Assembly (NCBI RefSeq): GCF_000717335.1
Contig: NZ_JNYZ01000047.1
Span: 1 to 54,599, forward strand
Reading direction: 5' to 3'
From: Amycolatopsis jejuensis
Lineage (GTDB): Bacteria > Actinomycetota > Actinomycetes > Mycobacteriales > Pseudonocardiaceae
Length of the DNA: 54,599 bases
Shown here: positions 17,767 through 26,831 of the stretch, in pieces
Layout of the letters: each line of letters opens with the position of its first letter
Position numbering within the stretch: position 1 is the first letter of the stretch
Notes under the pieces: generated by a model
What the model was told of the DNA's origin: nothing
Seen by the model: the letters and a program-made list of their open reading frames with translations, nothing else
Database searches by the model: none
Program-made: the position numbers and the translations under genes

Positions 17767-18585
17767 TCATGGCTTTCCCCGGCCCACGTCGCCATATGCG
17801 CCCTGCCTGCGCAGCAATGCCCGGCCGAGCAACGAGTAGCGGACGGCCACCGCTGACGGCAGCTCCGCGGCGGCAGCGACCGCTCCCTTCAGGACCGCCA
17901 CCACCGCCGCGGGATGGCGGGCGGCCAGCTCGGCCAGCCGGACGCCCGCGGCCACGAGCTCACTCGCCGGGTGTACCTCGTTCACGAGACCGATGCGCAT
18001 CGCGGTGTCCGCGTCGATCGGCTCACCCGACAGCATCAGCTGCAGAGTCCAGGCCGGCCCCACCGTGCGGGCAAGCCGCACCGACACCCCGGCCCCGCCG
18101 ATGTTGCCCAGGTTCGCCAGATGCAGGTCACTGATCCGGCAGGTGTCCGCGGCGATCCTGAGGTCACAGGCCAAAGCCAGTTCCAAGCCGCCTGCGGTGC
18201 ACACCCCGTCGATCACCGCGATCGAAACCAGATCGGCGTTCTCCAGCAGCGTGCACGCTTCGAGCAGCGGCGGTTCGGTCGGCAACGCCGATCGCGGGAT
18301 GCCCGCGAACCCGCGAGCGAGCTCGTCCCGGGTGGGTGGGGTGTCGGAGGTACCGGCCAGCTCTTTGTGGTCGGCCCCGGAGGAGAAGTGGGACCGGCCG
18401 TCCGGCCCCGGCGCCCCGGAGAGAACTAGCGCCCGGACGTCCGGGTCGGCCTCGGCGGTTTCGATGGCAGCGACCAGTTCCAGCTGCAGCCCCCGGTTGA
18501 GCGCGTTGAGCGACCGGGGCCGGTCGAGCACGACCGACACCACGCCGGGCGCTACCTGTTCGTAGCGGAGGAATCGGTAGCTCAT
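17767..18585 (-). CDS. Enoyl-CoA hydratase/isomerase family protein
   Basis: This is a 272-residue crotonase-fold protein. The oxyanion-hole segments are SHFSSGADHKEL and DGVCTAGGLELALACDLRIAA. The Glu of GGLELA corresponds to Glu144 of rat mitochondrial hydratase. The second hydratase Glu (Glu164, normally in PEILLGTIPGAGG) is replaced by Leu in HLANLGNIGGAG. Plain hydration is therefore less likely than isomerisation, C-C cleavage or another crotonase reaction. It acts in the cytoplasm on a CoA thioester. It is the second gene of the operon starting at 20037, 39 bases after the MHS transporter. The start has only a weak ribosome site. Confidence 0.83.
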   Translation of the reverse strand: MSYRFLRYEQVAPGVVSVVLDRPRSLNALNRGLQLELVAAIETAEADPDVRALVLSGAPGPDGRSHFSSGADHKELAGTSDTPPTRDELARGFAGIPRSALPTEPPLLEACTLLENADLVSIAVIDGVCTAGGLELALACDLRIAADTCRISDLHLANLGNIGGAGVSVRLARTVGPAWTLQLMLSGEPIDADTAMRIGLVNEVHPASELVAAGVRLAELAARHPAAVVAVLKGAVAAAAELPSAVAVRYSLLGRALLRRQGAYGDVGRGKP

Positions 18586-18624
18586 CGAGGGGGTGCTCTC
18601 GCTTTCTTGCCGTGCGCCGGAGGG

Positions 18625-20037
18625 TTAGACCAGTTCTTGCTGCGCGGTCTCCTTCAGGAACCGCGAGGACACCAGGCAGAGCAGCGCCGCCGCGATCATG
18701 ACGAGCGAGATCGGCCAGGTGCTGCCGGTGGCGGCGAACAGCGCGGTGGCCAGCAGCGGCGTCGCGCCGCCCCCGACTGCCCCGCCGATCTGGTAGGCGA
18801 TGGAACCACCGCTGTAACGCTGTCCGGTCGCGAAAACCTCGACCGTCATCGAACACATGGCCGAGTACAGAAGCCCGGACACCGCACAGCAGAGTCCCAT
18901 CGCCAGCCACACCAGGCCGACGTGGCGGGTGTCGACGAGCGCGAACAGCGGGAAAGCCGTTGCCATGACACCGAACGACCCGGCGGCGATCAACGGCAGC
19001 CTGCCCCACCGGTCAGACAGCGCACCCCCCACGATGATGCTCGCGGCGAACACCAGTTCGGCAATCGCCACCCCGGTGACCCCGACGTACATCGCCTGGT
19101 GATGCAAGCCGAGGTAACCGACCAGGAACGTGATGGGGATATACTGCGCGGCGTTGAAGCCGAGGCAGAGCCCCGTCATCGCGAGCAGTGGCCGCGGATT
19201 CGCCCGCACCGCAACGAGAAACGGGCTGTGGCGCAGCCGCTCGCCCATCGAGGCGTGCCGCAACGCGGCGGAGTTCACCTTCGCCGGCTCTGTGCCCGAA
19301 GTGCTTTCCGCCTGCTCGACCAGTTTTCGGAACGCAGGTGTCTCCTCCACCCGGCGCCTGATCCACAGCCCGATCGCGACCAGCACGATGGAGAACAGGA
19401 ACGGGATGCGCCAGCCCCACGACCGGAACTCGGCATTCGGAACGGCGAGGCAGATGAGAATCACGACGTTGGCGAGAATGAACCCGAACGCGGCCGACGC
19501 AGGCACCATGCTGGTGTAGAAACCACGCCGCTTCGTCGGCGCCGTTTCGCTCACCATCAGCCAGGCACCGACCATCTCGCCACCCACCGCGAGACCCTGC
19601 AGGAAGCGCAGGCTGATCAGCAGGATCGGCGCCCAGATCCCGATCGCCGCATAGACCGGCAGCACGCCGATCAGCGCGGTGACGATCCCGGCCGCGACCA
19701 GCGTCGTGATCAGGACGCCCTTGCGGCCGTAGATGTCGCCGAAGTGGCCCGCGATGACCCCGCCGAGCGGGCGCGCAAAGAACCCGATCGCGAACGTGCT
19801 CAGCCCGGCGAACAGCGCCGCCGTGCCACCGGCGTCCGAGAAGAACAACGCGCCGAGAACCAATGCGGACATCGAGCCGTAGAGCCCGAAATCGTACTGC
19901 TCGAGGAAGTTTCCCGAGACGGCGCCGAGAACGGTTCGCCGCAGATTCGGTGTACCTTCCGGTTTCACTGCGCCTCGCACGGGATGGGTACCGGTGGACG
20001 GAGACTGCCGCTCCGCCACCTTTTCGCTGTCCGCCAT
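18625..20037 (-). CDS. MHS-family symporter 2
   Basis: This is a 470-residue major facilitator of the metabolite:H+ symporter group. NFLEQYDFGLYGSMSALV opens the first helix. The GHFGDIYGRKG loop follows helix 2, and GGALSDRWGRLP lies in the central loop. A charged cytoplasmic stretch (ETPAFRKLVEQAESTSG) separates the two six-helix halves. ATG at 20037 is chosen because AAAGAGG lies 8 bases upstream; the frame could also start at a TTG at 20088 with nothing in front. It is the first gene of the minus-strand operon down to 14277, behind operator copy 3. The substrate is probably a carboxylate and may differ from that of the 7564 importer. Confidence 0.87.
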   Translation of the reverse strand: MADSEKVAERQSPSTGTHPVRGAVKPEGTPNLRRTVLGAVSGNFLEQYDFGLYGSMSALVLGALFFSDAGGTAALFAGLSTFAIGFFARPLGGVIAGHFGDIYGRKGVLITTLVAAGIVTALIGVLPVYAAIGIWAPILLISLRFLQGLAVGGEMVGAWLMVSETAPTKRRGFYTSMVPASAAFGFILANVVILICLAVPNAEFRSWGWRIPFLFSIVLVAIGLWIRRRVEETPAFRKLVEQAESTSGTEPAKVNSAALRHASMGERLRHSPFLVAVRANPRPLLAMTGLCLGFNAAQYIPITFLVGYLGLHHQAMYVGVTGVAIAELVFAASIIVGGALSDRWGRLPLIAAGSFGVMATAFPLFALVDTRHVGLVWLAMGLCCAVSGLLYSAMCSMTVEVFATGQRYSGGSIAYQIGGAVGGGATPLLATALFAATGSTWPISLVMIAAALLCLVSSRFLKETAQQELV

Positions 20038-20149
20038 CGCTGCAACCTCTTTGTCCAGTCCGATGTGCTCGGTGATGTCAGGCGACAATGGTCTTCCGCC
20101 GCCGGGGTTCCATGTGCGCCATCACCGTAGGTCGGCGGTGCACATTAGT

Positions 20150-20183
20150 CAAATGTAGAGTTGAAAATAGACTTTCTAGTAGA
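20150..20183. promoter_or_regulatory. 34-bp composite operator, copy 3, with promoter for 20037
   Basis: Reads CAAATGTAGAGTTGA, AAAT, AGACTTTCTAGTAGA on the plus strand. For the leftward operon the -35 is TTGACT (complement of 20147-20152), followed after 17 bases by -10 TACGGT (complement of 20124-20129). The geometry is the same as copies 2 and 4, with the operator edge overlapping the -35. Confidence 0.6.
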
Positions 20184-20211
20184 TCATCGCCCACACAGTG
20201 GGCTGCCACAC

Positions 20212-21630
20212 TCAGCCGATCACGGACTTGTATTCGGTGAACTGCTCGACGCCCAACCGTCCCCACTCCCGGCCGATGCCGGACAGCTTGAACCCGCCAT
20301 GCGGGGCCCGCCGGTTCATCGGCTCGCCGTTGATCCGCACCCGCCCCGTCCGGATCCGGCGCGCGACCCGGCGCGCACGGTCGGCATCGCCGCTCCACAC
20401 CCCGCCGGCGAGACCGTAATCCGAGTCGTTGGCAATCGCGACGGCGTCGTCCTCGTCGCGATAGGGGATGATCGTGACCACGGGCCCGAAGACCTCTTCC
20501 CGTGCGGTCCGCATGCTGTTGTCACCGGTGAAGATCGTGGGACACACGAAGTAGCCCCGGTCGACGCCGTCCGGCTTGGCCAGCCCTCCGCTCACGACCC
20601 GCATGCCGTCCTCGACTCCCCAGCCGATGTAGTTCCGGACGCGGGCGAACTGGCCCGCGTTCGCCATCGGCCCGATCGTCGTGCGGTCGTCGCAAGGATC
20701 CCCCACGGCGTAGGTCGCCGCCTTGGCGGCGGCGATCTCCTCCGCCCGCCGCACCGCTTTCTCCGGTACCAGCATCCTGGTGAGACATCCGCAGGCCTGC
20801 CCGGAGTTGCGGAACGCGTCGGCGATGCCGTCATTCACCGCGAGTTCGAGATCGGCGTCGTCGAGCACGACATTGGCGGACTTGCCGCCGAGTTCGAGGA
20901 TGAGCCGTTTCACGCGCGGCGCGGCCAGCTCCATGATCCGCCTGCCGGCCCGGAGCGAACCGGTCAGCGAGATCATGTCCACCTCGGGATGGGTGACGAT
21001 CGCCTCGCCGACCTCGGGCCCGGTGCCGGTGACCATGTTGAGCACGCCGGGTGGCAACCCGGCCTCGGCGAACGCCTCCGCGAACACATACGCCGTCAGC
21101 GGCGTGAATTCACTGCCCTTCAGGACGACGGGGCAACCGGCGGCAATGGCCGCTCCTGCTTTGGTCGCGATGGACGCAAGCGGACCGTTCCACGGGGTGA
21201 TCGCCCCGACGACCCCGGCAGGCTCACGCACCAGATCGATGACGCCGTCGATCTTCTCCGACCAGGTGATCGCCGGGATGGACTCGGAGACCACCTCCAG
21301 GTCGGCCACCGCGCCCTTCGCGTGAGCGAGCTCCGCCCATTTCCGGGGATGGCCCACCTCGCTCACGATCGTGTCGGTGATCTCGGGAATCCGGGCCTCG
21401 AGCAGCCGTGCCGCCGCCGAGATGATCCGTACCCGCTCGTCGAGCGACGACTCGGCCCACCCCGCGGCAGCAGCTGCGGCCGCCCGAGCGGCCTTGTCGA
21501 CGTCTTCAGCCGTGCCCCTGGGGATGGTGGCGATCGGCTCCTCGGTCGCGGGGTTGACGACCGTGAGTGTTTCCGTGGCGGTGGAATCGATCCACGTGCC
21601 ACCCACGAAGATCTGCGTCTTCTCGATCAT
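20212..21630 (-). CDS. Aldehyde dehydrogenase 1
   Basis: This is a 472-residue NAD(P)-dependent aldehyde dehydrogenase, full length. The catalytic Cys lies in FRNSGQACGCLTRM and the general-base Glu in LILELGGKSANVV. The cofactor segment is ITPWNGPLASIATK, where most members have PWNFP. C-terminal FKLSGIGREWG is typical. It oxidises an aldehyde to an acid, or to an acyl-CoA if the CoA-acylating type. The absence of clear CoA-acylating features favours simple oxidation. GAGGAGTGGAG precedes the ATG. It is the last gene of the operon starting at 28666. Confidence 0.9.
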   Translation of the reverse strand: MIEKTQIFVGGTWIDSTATETLTVVNPATEEPIATIPRGTAEDVDKAARAAAAAAAGWAESSLDERVRIISAAARLLEARIPEITDTIVSEVGHPRKWAELAHAKGAVADLEVVSESIPAITWSEKIDGVIDLVREPAGVVGAITPWNGPLASIATKAGAAIAAGCPVVLKGSEFTPLTAYVFAEAFAEAGLPPGVLNMVTGTGPEVGEAIVTHPEVDMISLTGSLRAGRRIMELAAPRVKRLILELGGKSANVVLDDADLELAVNDGIADAFRNSGQACGCLTRMLVPEKAVRRAEEIAAAKAATYAVGDPCDDRTTIGPMANAGQFARVRNYIGWGVEDGMRVVSGGLAKPDGVDRGYFVCPTIFTGDNSMRTAREEVFGPVVTIIPYRDEDDAVAIANDSDYGLAGGVWSGDADRARRVARRIRTGRVRINGEPMNRRAPHGGFKLSGIGREWGRLGVEQFTEYKSVIG

Positions 21631-21657
21631 CGGGTTTGCTCCACTCCTCGTTGCTCT

Positions 21658-22572
21658 TCAGACCAGGCTCGGCTCGGCGACCGGAACGCCGAGCAGCGGT
21701 GGTAGCACCTCGGCGAGCTCAGGCTGGGTCCAGCGCCCGGCCTTGCGCACCATCCGGCTTCCGGTCATCGAGAGCTGCTCGCCGAAGAAGACGACGTCAC
21801 CGCCGGCCGCATACATGATCTTTCCGCTGATGTTGGCTGCCACCGGGCTGCACAAGAACGCCACCGCAGGCGCGACATCACCCGGGTCCAGCGAGGAAGT
21901 GGGCGGAGCACCGCCCACCATCCGCGGCGAAGTGCCGGGGAAGAGCTGCGTCGTCGCGCTGGGCAGCAACGTGTTCACGGTGATCCCGGTATCCCAGGTT
22001 TCGAAGGCCAAAGTGGTGGCCAGCCCGAGGATGCCGGCTTTTGCCGCGCTGTAGGCGGCGTTGGGGCCTGCGGCCGCAGCAGCCGCGTCCCGCGCGACCT
22101 GCTTGTGCGGAGGGACCTGGAAGAACGCGCCGCGGGACGCGACCATGACGATCCGCCCGGTGTTGCGTTCGAGCATGTGCGGCAGGACCGCCCGGGTGGG
22201 CACGAAATGCCCGCGCAGGTGCAGGTTCATCGTGGCGTCCCACTGCTGGTCGGTCATCTCGTGCAACGGGCCGGTCAGGTAGTTTCCCGCGCACAGCACC
22301 AGAATGTCGATCTTGCCGAACCGCGCGAGGCTCTGCTCGACCAGTGCCCGGCCCCCGTCGGCGACCGTGATGTCCTCGTGCAGTCCCAGCGCCTGCCCGC
22401 CCGTGGCCTCGATTTCGGCGGCAACGGCCTCGGCGGCAAAGCCGGAATCGCCCCGGAAGACATCGTCGATCACGACCGCGGCACCTTCCGCCGCCAGCTC
22501 GTGCGCGATCCCGCGCCCGATTCCCCTGCCGCCGCCGGTCACGACGGCAACCTGTCCGTCAAGCACGCCCAT
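21658..22572 (-). CDS. Short-chain dehydrogenase (hydroxyacyl-CoA dehydrogenase-like)
   Basis: This is a 304-residue SDR, longer than the usual 250. The cofactor motif is VTGGGRGIGRG at 12-22. The CAGNY motif and a catalytic YSAAK (Tyr-x3-Lys) after GPNAA are present. Between the catalytic Ser region and the Tyr there is an insertion (PPHKQVARDAAAAAAG), and a C-terminal extension (GRWTQPELAEVLPPLL) follows the normal SDR end. Both resemble the SDR domain of multifunctional beta-oxidation proteins. ATG at 22572 has AAGGAAC upstream; the longer frame is the shadow of the MmgE gene. It likely oxidises a 3-hydroxyacyl-CoA or ring alcohol. Confidence 0.85.
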   Translation of the reverse strand: MGVLDGQVAVVTGGGRGIGRGIAHELAAEGAAVVIDDVFRGDSGFAAEAVAAEIEATGGQALGLHEDITVADGGRALVEQSLARFGKIDILVLCAGNYLTGPLHEMTDQQWDATMNLHLRGHFVPTRAVLPHMLERNTGRIVMVASRGAFFQVPPHKQVARDAAAAAAGPNAAYSAAKAGILGLATTLAFETWDTGITVNTLLPSATTQLFPGTSPRMVGGAPPTSSLDPGDVAPAVAFLCSPVAANISGKIMYAAGGDVVFFGEQLSMTGSRMVRKAGRWTQPELAEVLPPLLGVPVAEPSLV

Positions 22573-22615
22573 GGGCTTTGTTCCTTCCGCTTCGTTTTCG
22601 GTTTGCCTGCCGTGT

Positions 22616-24004
22616 TCAGTCACGGGCGAACAGCTCGGTGAGCCCGCTGAGGTCCGGCAGATTCTCCAGATCCATGACCATTTCGACGGAACGCCGCGCG
22701 ACCTCGTCGCCGTAGTCGCGGCCGACCAGGTCCCGGTATTTCTCCAGCACCCCCTCGTCGGACAGGGGGTTGCGGGGACTGCCGAGCGCATATCCGAGTG
22801 CACTCAGCACGCGTCCGTCGCGCAGGGTCAGTGTCACGCGGCCGCACGGCGTTTCCTTGTCGCACTCGGGGTCGGCCTCGAGGCGTACCCGATCGGCCAT
22901 CGCCCCGACCGAGGGGTCCGCGAAGTTCGCCCGCTCCGCGTCGAGATAGGCCCCGACGTCATTGCGGCCCGTCACGACGCGCATCGCCATGCTGTATTCG
23001 GCGCTGAACTGCGCCCCGACGATGTCGGTGGGATGGGGCCCGGCGGCGCCGTTGTGCACGAGGGTGAGCGGCTCGCAACCGAGCACAACGGACTCGATGT
23101 CGCCGGGTGAGAACCTCTCCCCCGCGACGAGCTTGTCGTACGCCGCGAAGTGGTGATGGACCAGCCCGCACGAGGCGTACGGCTTGATGGCTCCGTGCTC
23201 CGTGAAATACCAGCGCGAACCCAGCCGCTCATGCAGCGGCGCGACCTCGAAGTCGTCGCAGAACGCCTGCAGGAAACCCCGCTTCCCCTCGAAAATGGTG
23301 GGTGGCCCGGTGAGGCCGAGCCGGGCGAGCCGCGCGGACCGGATCCCGCCGGCCACACCGATCCCGGAGTGCGCGCGTTTGACCTCGCCGCCGGTCTGCG
23401 TGTACTCCGTGGTGCCGCCGGCATGGCTGCCCGCGATCGCCAGCGCGTTCACCGCCGTCGCGAGGTCAGCATTCTCCAGCATGCAGGTGGTCAATGCCGC
23501 GGCGAACACGCCGTGCGCGCCCGTTTGATGGAAACCCCGGCCCACGAGCAGTGAAGGCGTGGTGGCCACCGCCAGCCGGATCACCGTCTCGAAGCCGGCG
23601 GTCAACGCGAGCAGCGTGGCCGCTCCACTCGCCCCGGTTTCCTCGGCCACCGCCAGCGCAGCGGGAACGACGACGCATCCAGGGTGCGCGTAAGCACCGT
23701 AGCCGTAATCGTCGATCTCGAAGCTGCTGCCCGCGGTCCCATTGGCGAAGCCCGCGGACTCGGCATCCAGCCGCAACGGAGTGCCGAGTACCGCCGACGT
23801 TCCCGCACGTCCGTACTGAACCGCGTACTCACGGGCGATACGCGGCGTCTCCAGGTTCCGGCAGCTGACCTGAGCCGCCAGCTGATCCAGCAGATGGAGC
23901 TTGACGCGCCGGACGGTCACCGCATCGATGTCCGCGAGCCGCAGGCCCAGCGCGAATTCGCCGAGCATTTCCGCCGCCGAGGAGTTTCCGGGTGGCTGAG
24001 CCAT
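22616..24004 (-). CDS. MmgE/PrpD family protein 2 (tandem copy a)
   Basis: This is a 462-residue full-length MmgE/PrpD protein. It is strikingly similar to the next gene upstream (24039): both carry FEIDDYGYGAxAHPGCVVVP, TGAHGVFA, TTEYxQTGGEVKR, GIGVAGGIRxARLARLGLTGP and GDIESVVLGCxPLTLVH. The family stretch that is HALDYDD in most members is SFEIDDYG here, so the two form their own subgroup. The pair may be a heteromer or two stereospecific enzymes. The expected chemistry is dehydration, epimerisation or decarboxylation of a carboxylate. GGAGG lies upstream of ATG 24004. It is in an operon with 24039 and 25438. Confidence 0.83.
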   Translation of the reverse strand: MAQPPGNSSAAEMLGEFALGLRLADIDAVTVRRVKLHLLDQLAAQVSCRNLETPRIAREYAVQYGRAGTSAVLGTPLRLDAESAGFANGTAGSSFEIDDYGYGAYAHPGCVVVPAALAVAEETGASGAATLLALTAGFETVIRLAVATTPSLLVGRGFHQTGAHGVFAAALTTCMLENADLATAVNALAIAGSHAGGTTEYTQTGGEVKRAHSGIGVAGGIRSARLARLGLTGPPTIFEGKRGFLQAFCDDFEVAPLHERLGSRWYFTEHGAIKPYASCGLVHHHFAAYDKLVAGERFSPGDIESVVLGCEPLTLVHNGAAGPHPTDIVGAQFSAEYSMAMRVVTGRNDVGAYLDAERANFADPSVGAMADRVRLEADPECDKETPCGRVTLTLRDGRVLSALGYALGSPRNPLSDEGVLEKYRDLVGRDYGDEVARRSVEMVMDLENLPDLSGLTELFARD

Positions 24005-24038
24005 TTCTGTTCGTCCTCCGCGATGAGTGGCGATGGGG

Positions 24039-25424
24039 TCAGGCGTCGGTCAGCAGCGCGACGAGTTCGCCGACATCGGCCAGTTCCTCCAGGTTCATGA
24101 TCAGCTCGACCGACCGGCGGGCGGCCTCCGGCGTGAGCTGTCCCTCGACGAGGTCGAGATACTTCGCCTCGACGCCCTCGCGGCCGAGCGGGTTGCGCGG
24201 GGTGCCCAATGCGTACCCCGGGGCGCTGACCACGTCCCCGTTCTTCATCCGGATCGTGACCCGGCCGAGGAGGTTGTCCGGGAAATTCTCGACGCACTCC
24301 TCATCTCGCTCGAGCCGCACCCGCTCGGCAAGCTCGAGCGTCGCCGGGTCGTCGAGCCCGCCCTTCTCCAGCTCCCGGTAGGCCCGGAAACTGTTGCTTC
24401 CCTTGAGGATCCGCATCGCCATGCCGAACTCGGCACTGAACTGCGCGGCCACCATGTCGGCGGGCTTCGGCCCGATCGCGCCGGCGTGTACGAGGGTCAG
24501 CGGATCGCAGCCGAGGACGACGGACTCGATGTCGCCCGGCTTGAACCCGTGCTCCGCCAGCAATCGGTCGTACGCAGCGAAATGCGCGTGGATCAGGCCG
24601 ACGGAGGCGAACGGCTTGAGTGCGGCGCGCTTCGGGAAGAACCACCTTTCGCCGAGCCCCTCGGTGAGCGCTTTCTCGTCGTAGTCATTGCAGAACGCCT
24701 GCAGGAATCCCCGGCGCCCTTCGAAGATCTTCGCCGGCCCGGTCAGGCCGAGCCGGGCCAGCCGGGCGGCACGGATGCCACCGGCCACCCCGATCCCGGC
24801 GTGGACCCGCTTGACCTCACCGCCGGTCTGCGCGTACTCGGTCGTGCCCGAGGCGTGGCTACCGGCCACCGCCAGCGCATGCACTGCGGTGTCGAGGTCG
24901 TGCCCTTCCAGCATCGACGTCGTCAGGGCGACCGCGAAAACGCCGTGGGCGCCGGTCTCGTGAAATCCCCGGTCCAGCAGCATCGACGGCATGCTGGCCA
25001 GCGACAGCCGCATCACGGTTTCGAATCCCGCCGCGACCGCCCGCAAGACCTGCCTGCCCGAAGCCCCTTGCTCCTGCCCGATCGCGAGCGCGCCGGGAAC
25101 GACGACACAGCCAGGGTGCGCGAACGCACCGTATCCGTAGTCGTCGATCTCAAAACTGTGGCCGGCAGTGGCGTTGACGAAACCGGCTGCTTCGGCGTCG
25201 AGCCGCAAACCGGTACCGATGACCGAGGAAACGCCCTCGCGCCCGAAGCGGGTGGCATAGTCACGGGTCACCTGCGCCGTCGGCAGGTCGTGACAAGCGA
25301 TCTGCGCCCCGATCTGATCGAGAAGATGCAGCTTGATCCGTTCCATGACGTCGGCGGCGACATCGCCCAGCTCGAGGCCGAGCGCCCATTCCGCGAGCTG
25401 TTCGGCAGCTGTTCCGGTCCGCAT
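24039..25424 (-). CDS. MmgE/PrpD family protein 3 (tandem copy b)
   Basis: This is a 461-residue protein, the tandem paralogue of 22616-24004. It shares the unusual SFEIDDYGYGAFAHPG active-site stretch and the IFEGRRGFLQAFC segment. The divergence is spread evenly, with strongest differences at the N terminus and around 345-390, so this is an old duplication and not a recent one. No frameshift or lost family motif is visible in either copy. The ATG follows GAAGGGA, and the 13-base gap to the third MmgE gene indicates one transcript. Confidence 0.83.
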   Translation of the reverse strand: MRTGTAAEQLAEWALGLELGDVAADVMERIKLHLLDQIGAQIACHDLPTAQVTRDYATRFGREGVSSVIGTGLRLDAEAAGFVNATAGHSFEIDDYGYGAFAHPGCVVVPGALAIGQEQGASGRQVLRAVAAGFETVMRLSLASMPSMLLDRGFHETGAHGVFAVALTTSMLEGHDLDTAVHALAVAGSHASGTTEYAQTGGEVKRVHAGIGVAGGIRAARLARLGLTGPAKIFEGRRGFLQAFCNDYDEKALTEGLGERWFFPKRAALKPFASVGLIHAHFAAYDRLLAEHGFKPGDIESVVLGCDPLTLVHAGAIGPKPADMVAAQFSAEFGMAMRILKGSNSFRAYRELEKGGLDDPATLELAERVRLERDEECVENFPDNLLGRVTIRMKNGDVVSAPGYALGTPRNPLGREGVEAKYLDLVEGQLTPEAARRSVELIMNLEELADVGELVALLTDA

Positions 25425-25437
25425 TCTGTCCGTCCCT

Positions 25438-26778
25438 TCAATCCTGCGGAACGAGCGCGCGGATGACCGCGGACACGTTCGTCCCGTCGCGAAGATGTTC
25501 GAGCTCGGCGAAGTGCCGCTTCGCCTCGCCGGCTCCCATCAGGTGCGCGGTACAGGCAGCAAACTTCGCGACGGCGACCTCACGGCGAAGACCGATCTGG
25601 TAGTTGCCCTCGGGGACGACGATGCGGCGCGTCGCGTGCCGGCCATCGGTTGCCCAGACCTGCACCTCGGCACCAGGATCCGGCAGGTCCGGATCGACCT
25701 CGACGGACGTGCGCTTGGCCAGGTCGGCGATCTGCTCCCGCCCGACCGCCTCGTGGGTGAAATCCTCGAGCCCCAGCTGCCCCTGATGGAACGCGGCACC
25801 CACGCAGTACGGCGCGCTGAAGCGGGCCTCGTCCGGGGTGCGGGGCAGATCGAACGGAAGCACTTCGCGGCCCAGCGGGCAGACCTTGACGGTGATCCGC
25901 TCGATGTCGGCTGCGTTGATCTCCTCGCGGATGATGATCGCGGCCTGCACGGCGGCAGTGGCTTCGCCACAGCACGGGTAAGGCTTGAACGACAGCCGGT
26001 TCACCGCGGTTCCCCGCCGTCCCTCGTCGGTCTCCCAGCGCGGCACGGTGTCGTTCAGTTCCGCGCTGAACGCCTGGTAGTAGCCGAACCGGCCGGTGAA
26101 CGGCTCCGATGGGCCGGTGAAACCTTCCGCGGCGAGCACGGCTGCCTCCACGCCGATCCGTGCCGCATGGCCGGCATGCAGCGGCTTGACCATGCTGCCC
26201 GACGCGATTCGCAGGCCGGCCGCCGACGAACAGCCGATGCCGAGCGCATGCCGGGTGTGCCGCTCGTCCAGGCGCAACAACCGGCACGCCGAGGCCACTG
26301 CGCCGACGGTGCCGAGCGTGCCGGTGGAGTGCCAGCCGGCCCGGTAGTGCGCGCGTCCCATGGCGATCGCCAGACCGAGCTCGGCCTCCAGCCCCACCAC
26401 GTAAGCCTCGAGGAAGTCCCGGCCCGTCACCTTCTGCTGCTCGGCGATCGCCAGGAGCACAGGCAGGAGATGGGTGGTCGGATGCGTCGTGTGGCCCTGC
26501 AGGACGTCGTCGAAGTCATGGGCATGCGCGGCGACGCCATTGCACAACGCAGCATCCAGCATGCCCGCCTTGTGCCGGGTGCCGAGGATCGTCGACTCGC
26601 CCTCGAGCTGACCGGTCCGCGCAAGGGCGCGGTGCACCGCGGCCGAGGTCTCTTCCGCCGCTCCGGCGACGATCACCGAGAGACCGTCGATGACGCCGGT
26701 CGTCGCCTTGCCGAGCACCTCGTCCGACAGCCGCGATCCGTCGAATGAGGCGATGAACGAGGCAAGAGACTCTGACAT
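25438..26778 (-). CDS. MmgE/PrpD family protein 4
   Basis: This is a 446-residue MmgE/PrpD protein of the classical type, unlike the tandem pair downstream. It has VIDGLSVIVAG near the start, AAHAHDFDDVLQGHTTHPTTHLLP as the active-site stretch (the H-D-x-DD signature of the family) and KPYPCCGEATAAVQAA at the start of the C-terminal domain. The ATG at 26778 is preferred; a GTG nine bases earlier is possible. It lies between the tandem MmgE pair and a luciferase-like gene in one operon. A PrpD-like dehydratase role fits the citrate-synthase-like gene two positions upstream. Confidence 0.83.
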   Translation of the reverse strand: MSESLASFIASFDGSRLSDEVLGKATTGVIDGLSVIVAGAAEETSAAVHRALARTGQLEGESTILGTRHKAGMLDAALCNGVAAHAHDFDDVLQGHTTHPTTHLLPVLLAIAEQQKVTGRDFLEAYVVGLEAELGLAIAMGRAHYRAGWHSTGTLGTVGAVASACRLLRLDERHTRHALGIGCSSAAGLRIASGSMVKPLHAGHAARIGVEAAVLAAEGFTGPSEPFTGRFGYYQAFSAELNDTVPRWETDEGRRGTAVNRLSFKPYPCCGEATAAVQAAIIIREEINAADIERITVKVCPLGREVLPFDLPRTPDEARFSAPYCVGAAFHQGQLGLEDFTHEAVGREQIADLAKRTSVEVDPDLPDPGAEVQVWATDGRHATRRIVVPEGNYQIGLRREVAVAKFAACTAHLMGAGEAKRHFAELEHLRDGTNVSAVIRALVPQD

Positions 26779-26831
26779 CTGAACCACCCTTCATTGAGCT
26801 GGCACGATCTGGTCGAGCGGACGCGCTCCGG

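Noticed and set aside
18607..20130. 507-codon plus-strand frame opposite the MHS transporter
   Set aside because: It is highly charged and repetitive (many Arg, Asp, Glu, His) and antisense to a transporter with clear motifs. It is a shadow.
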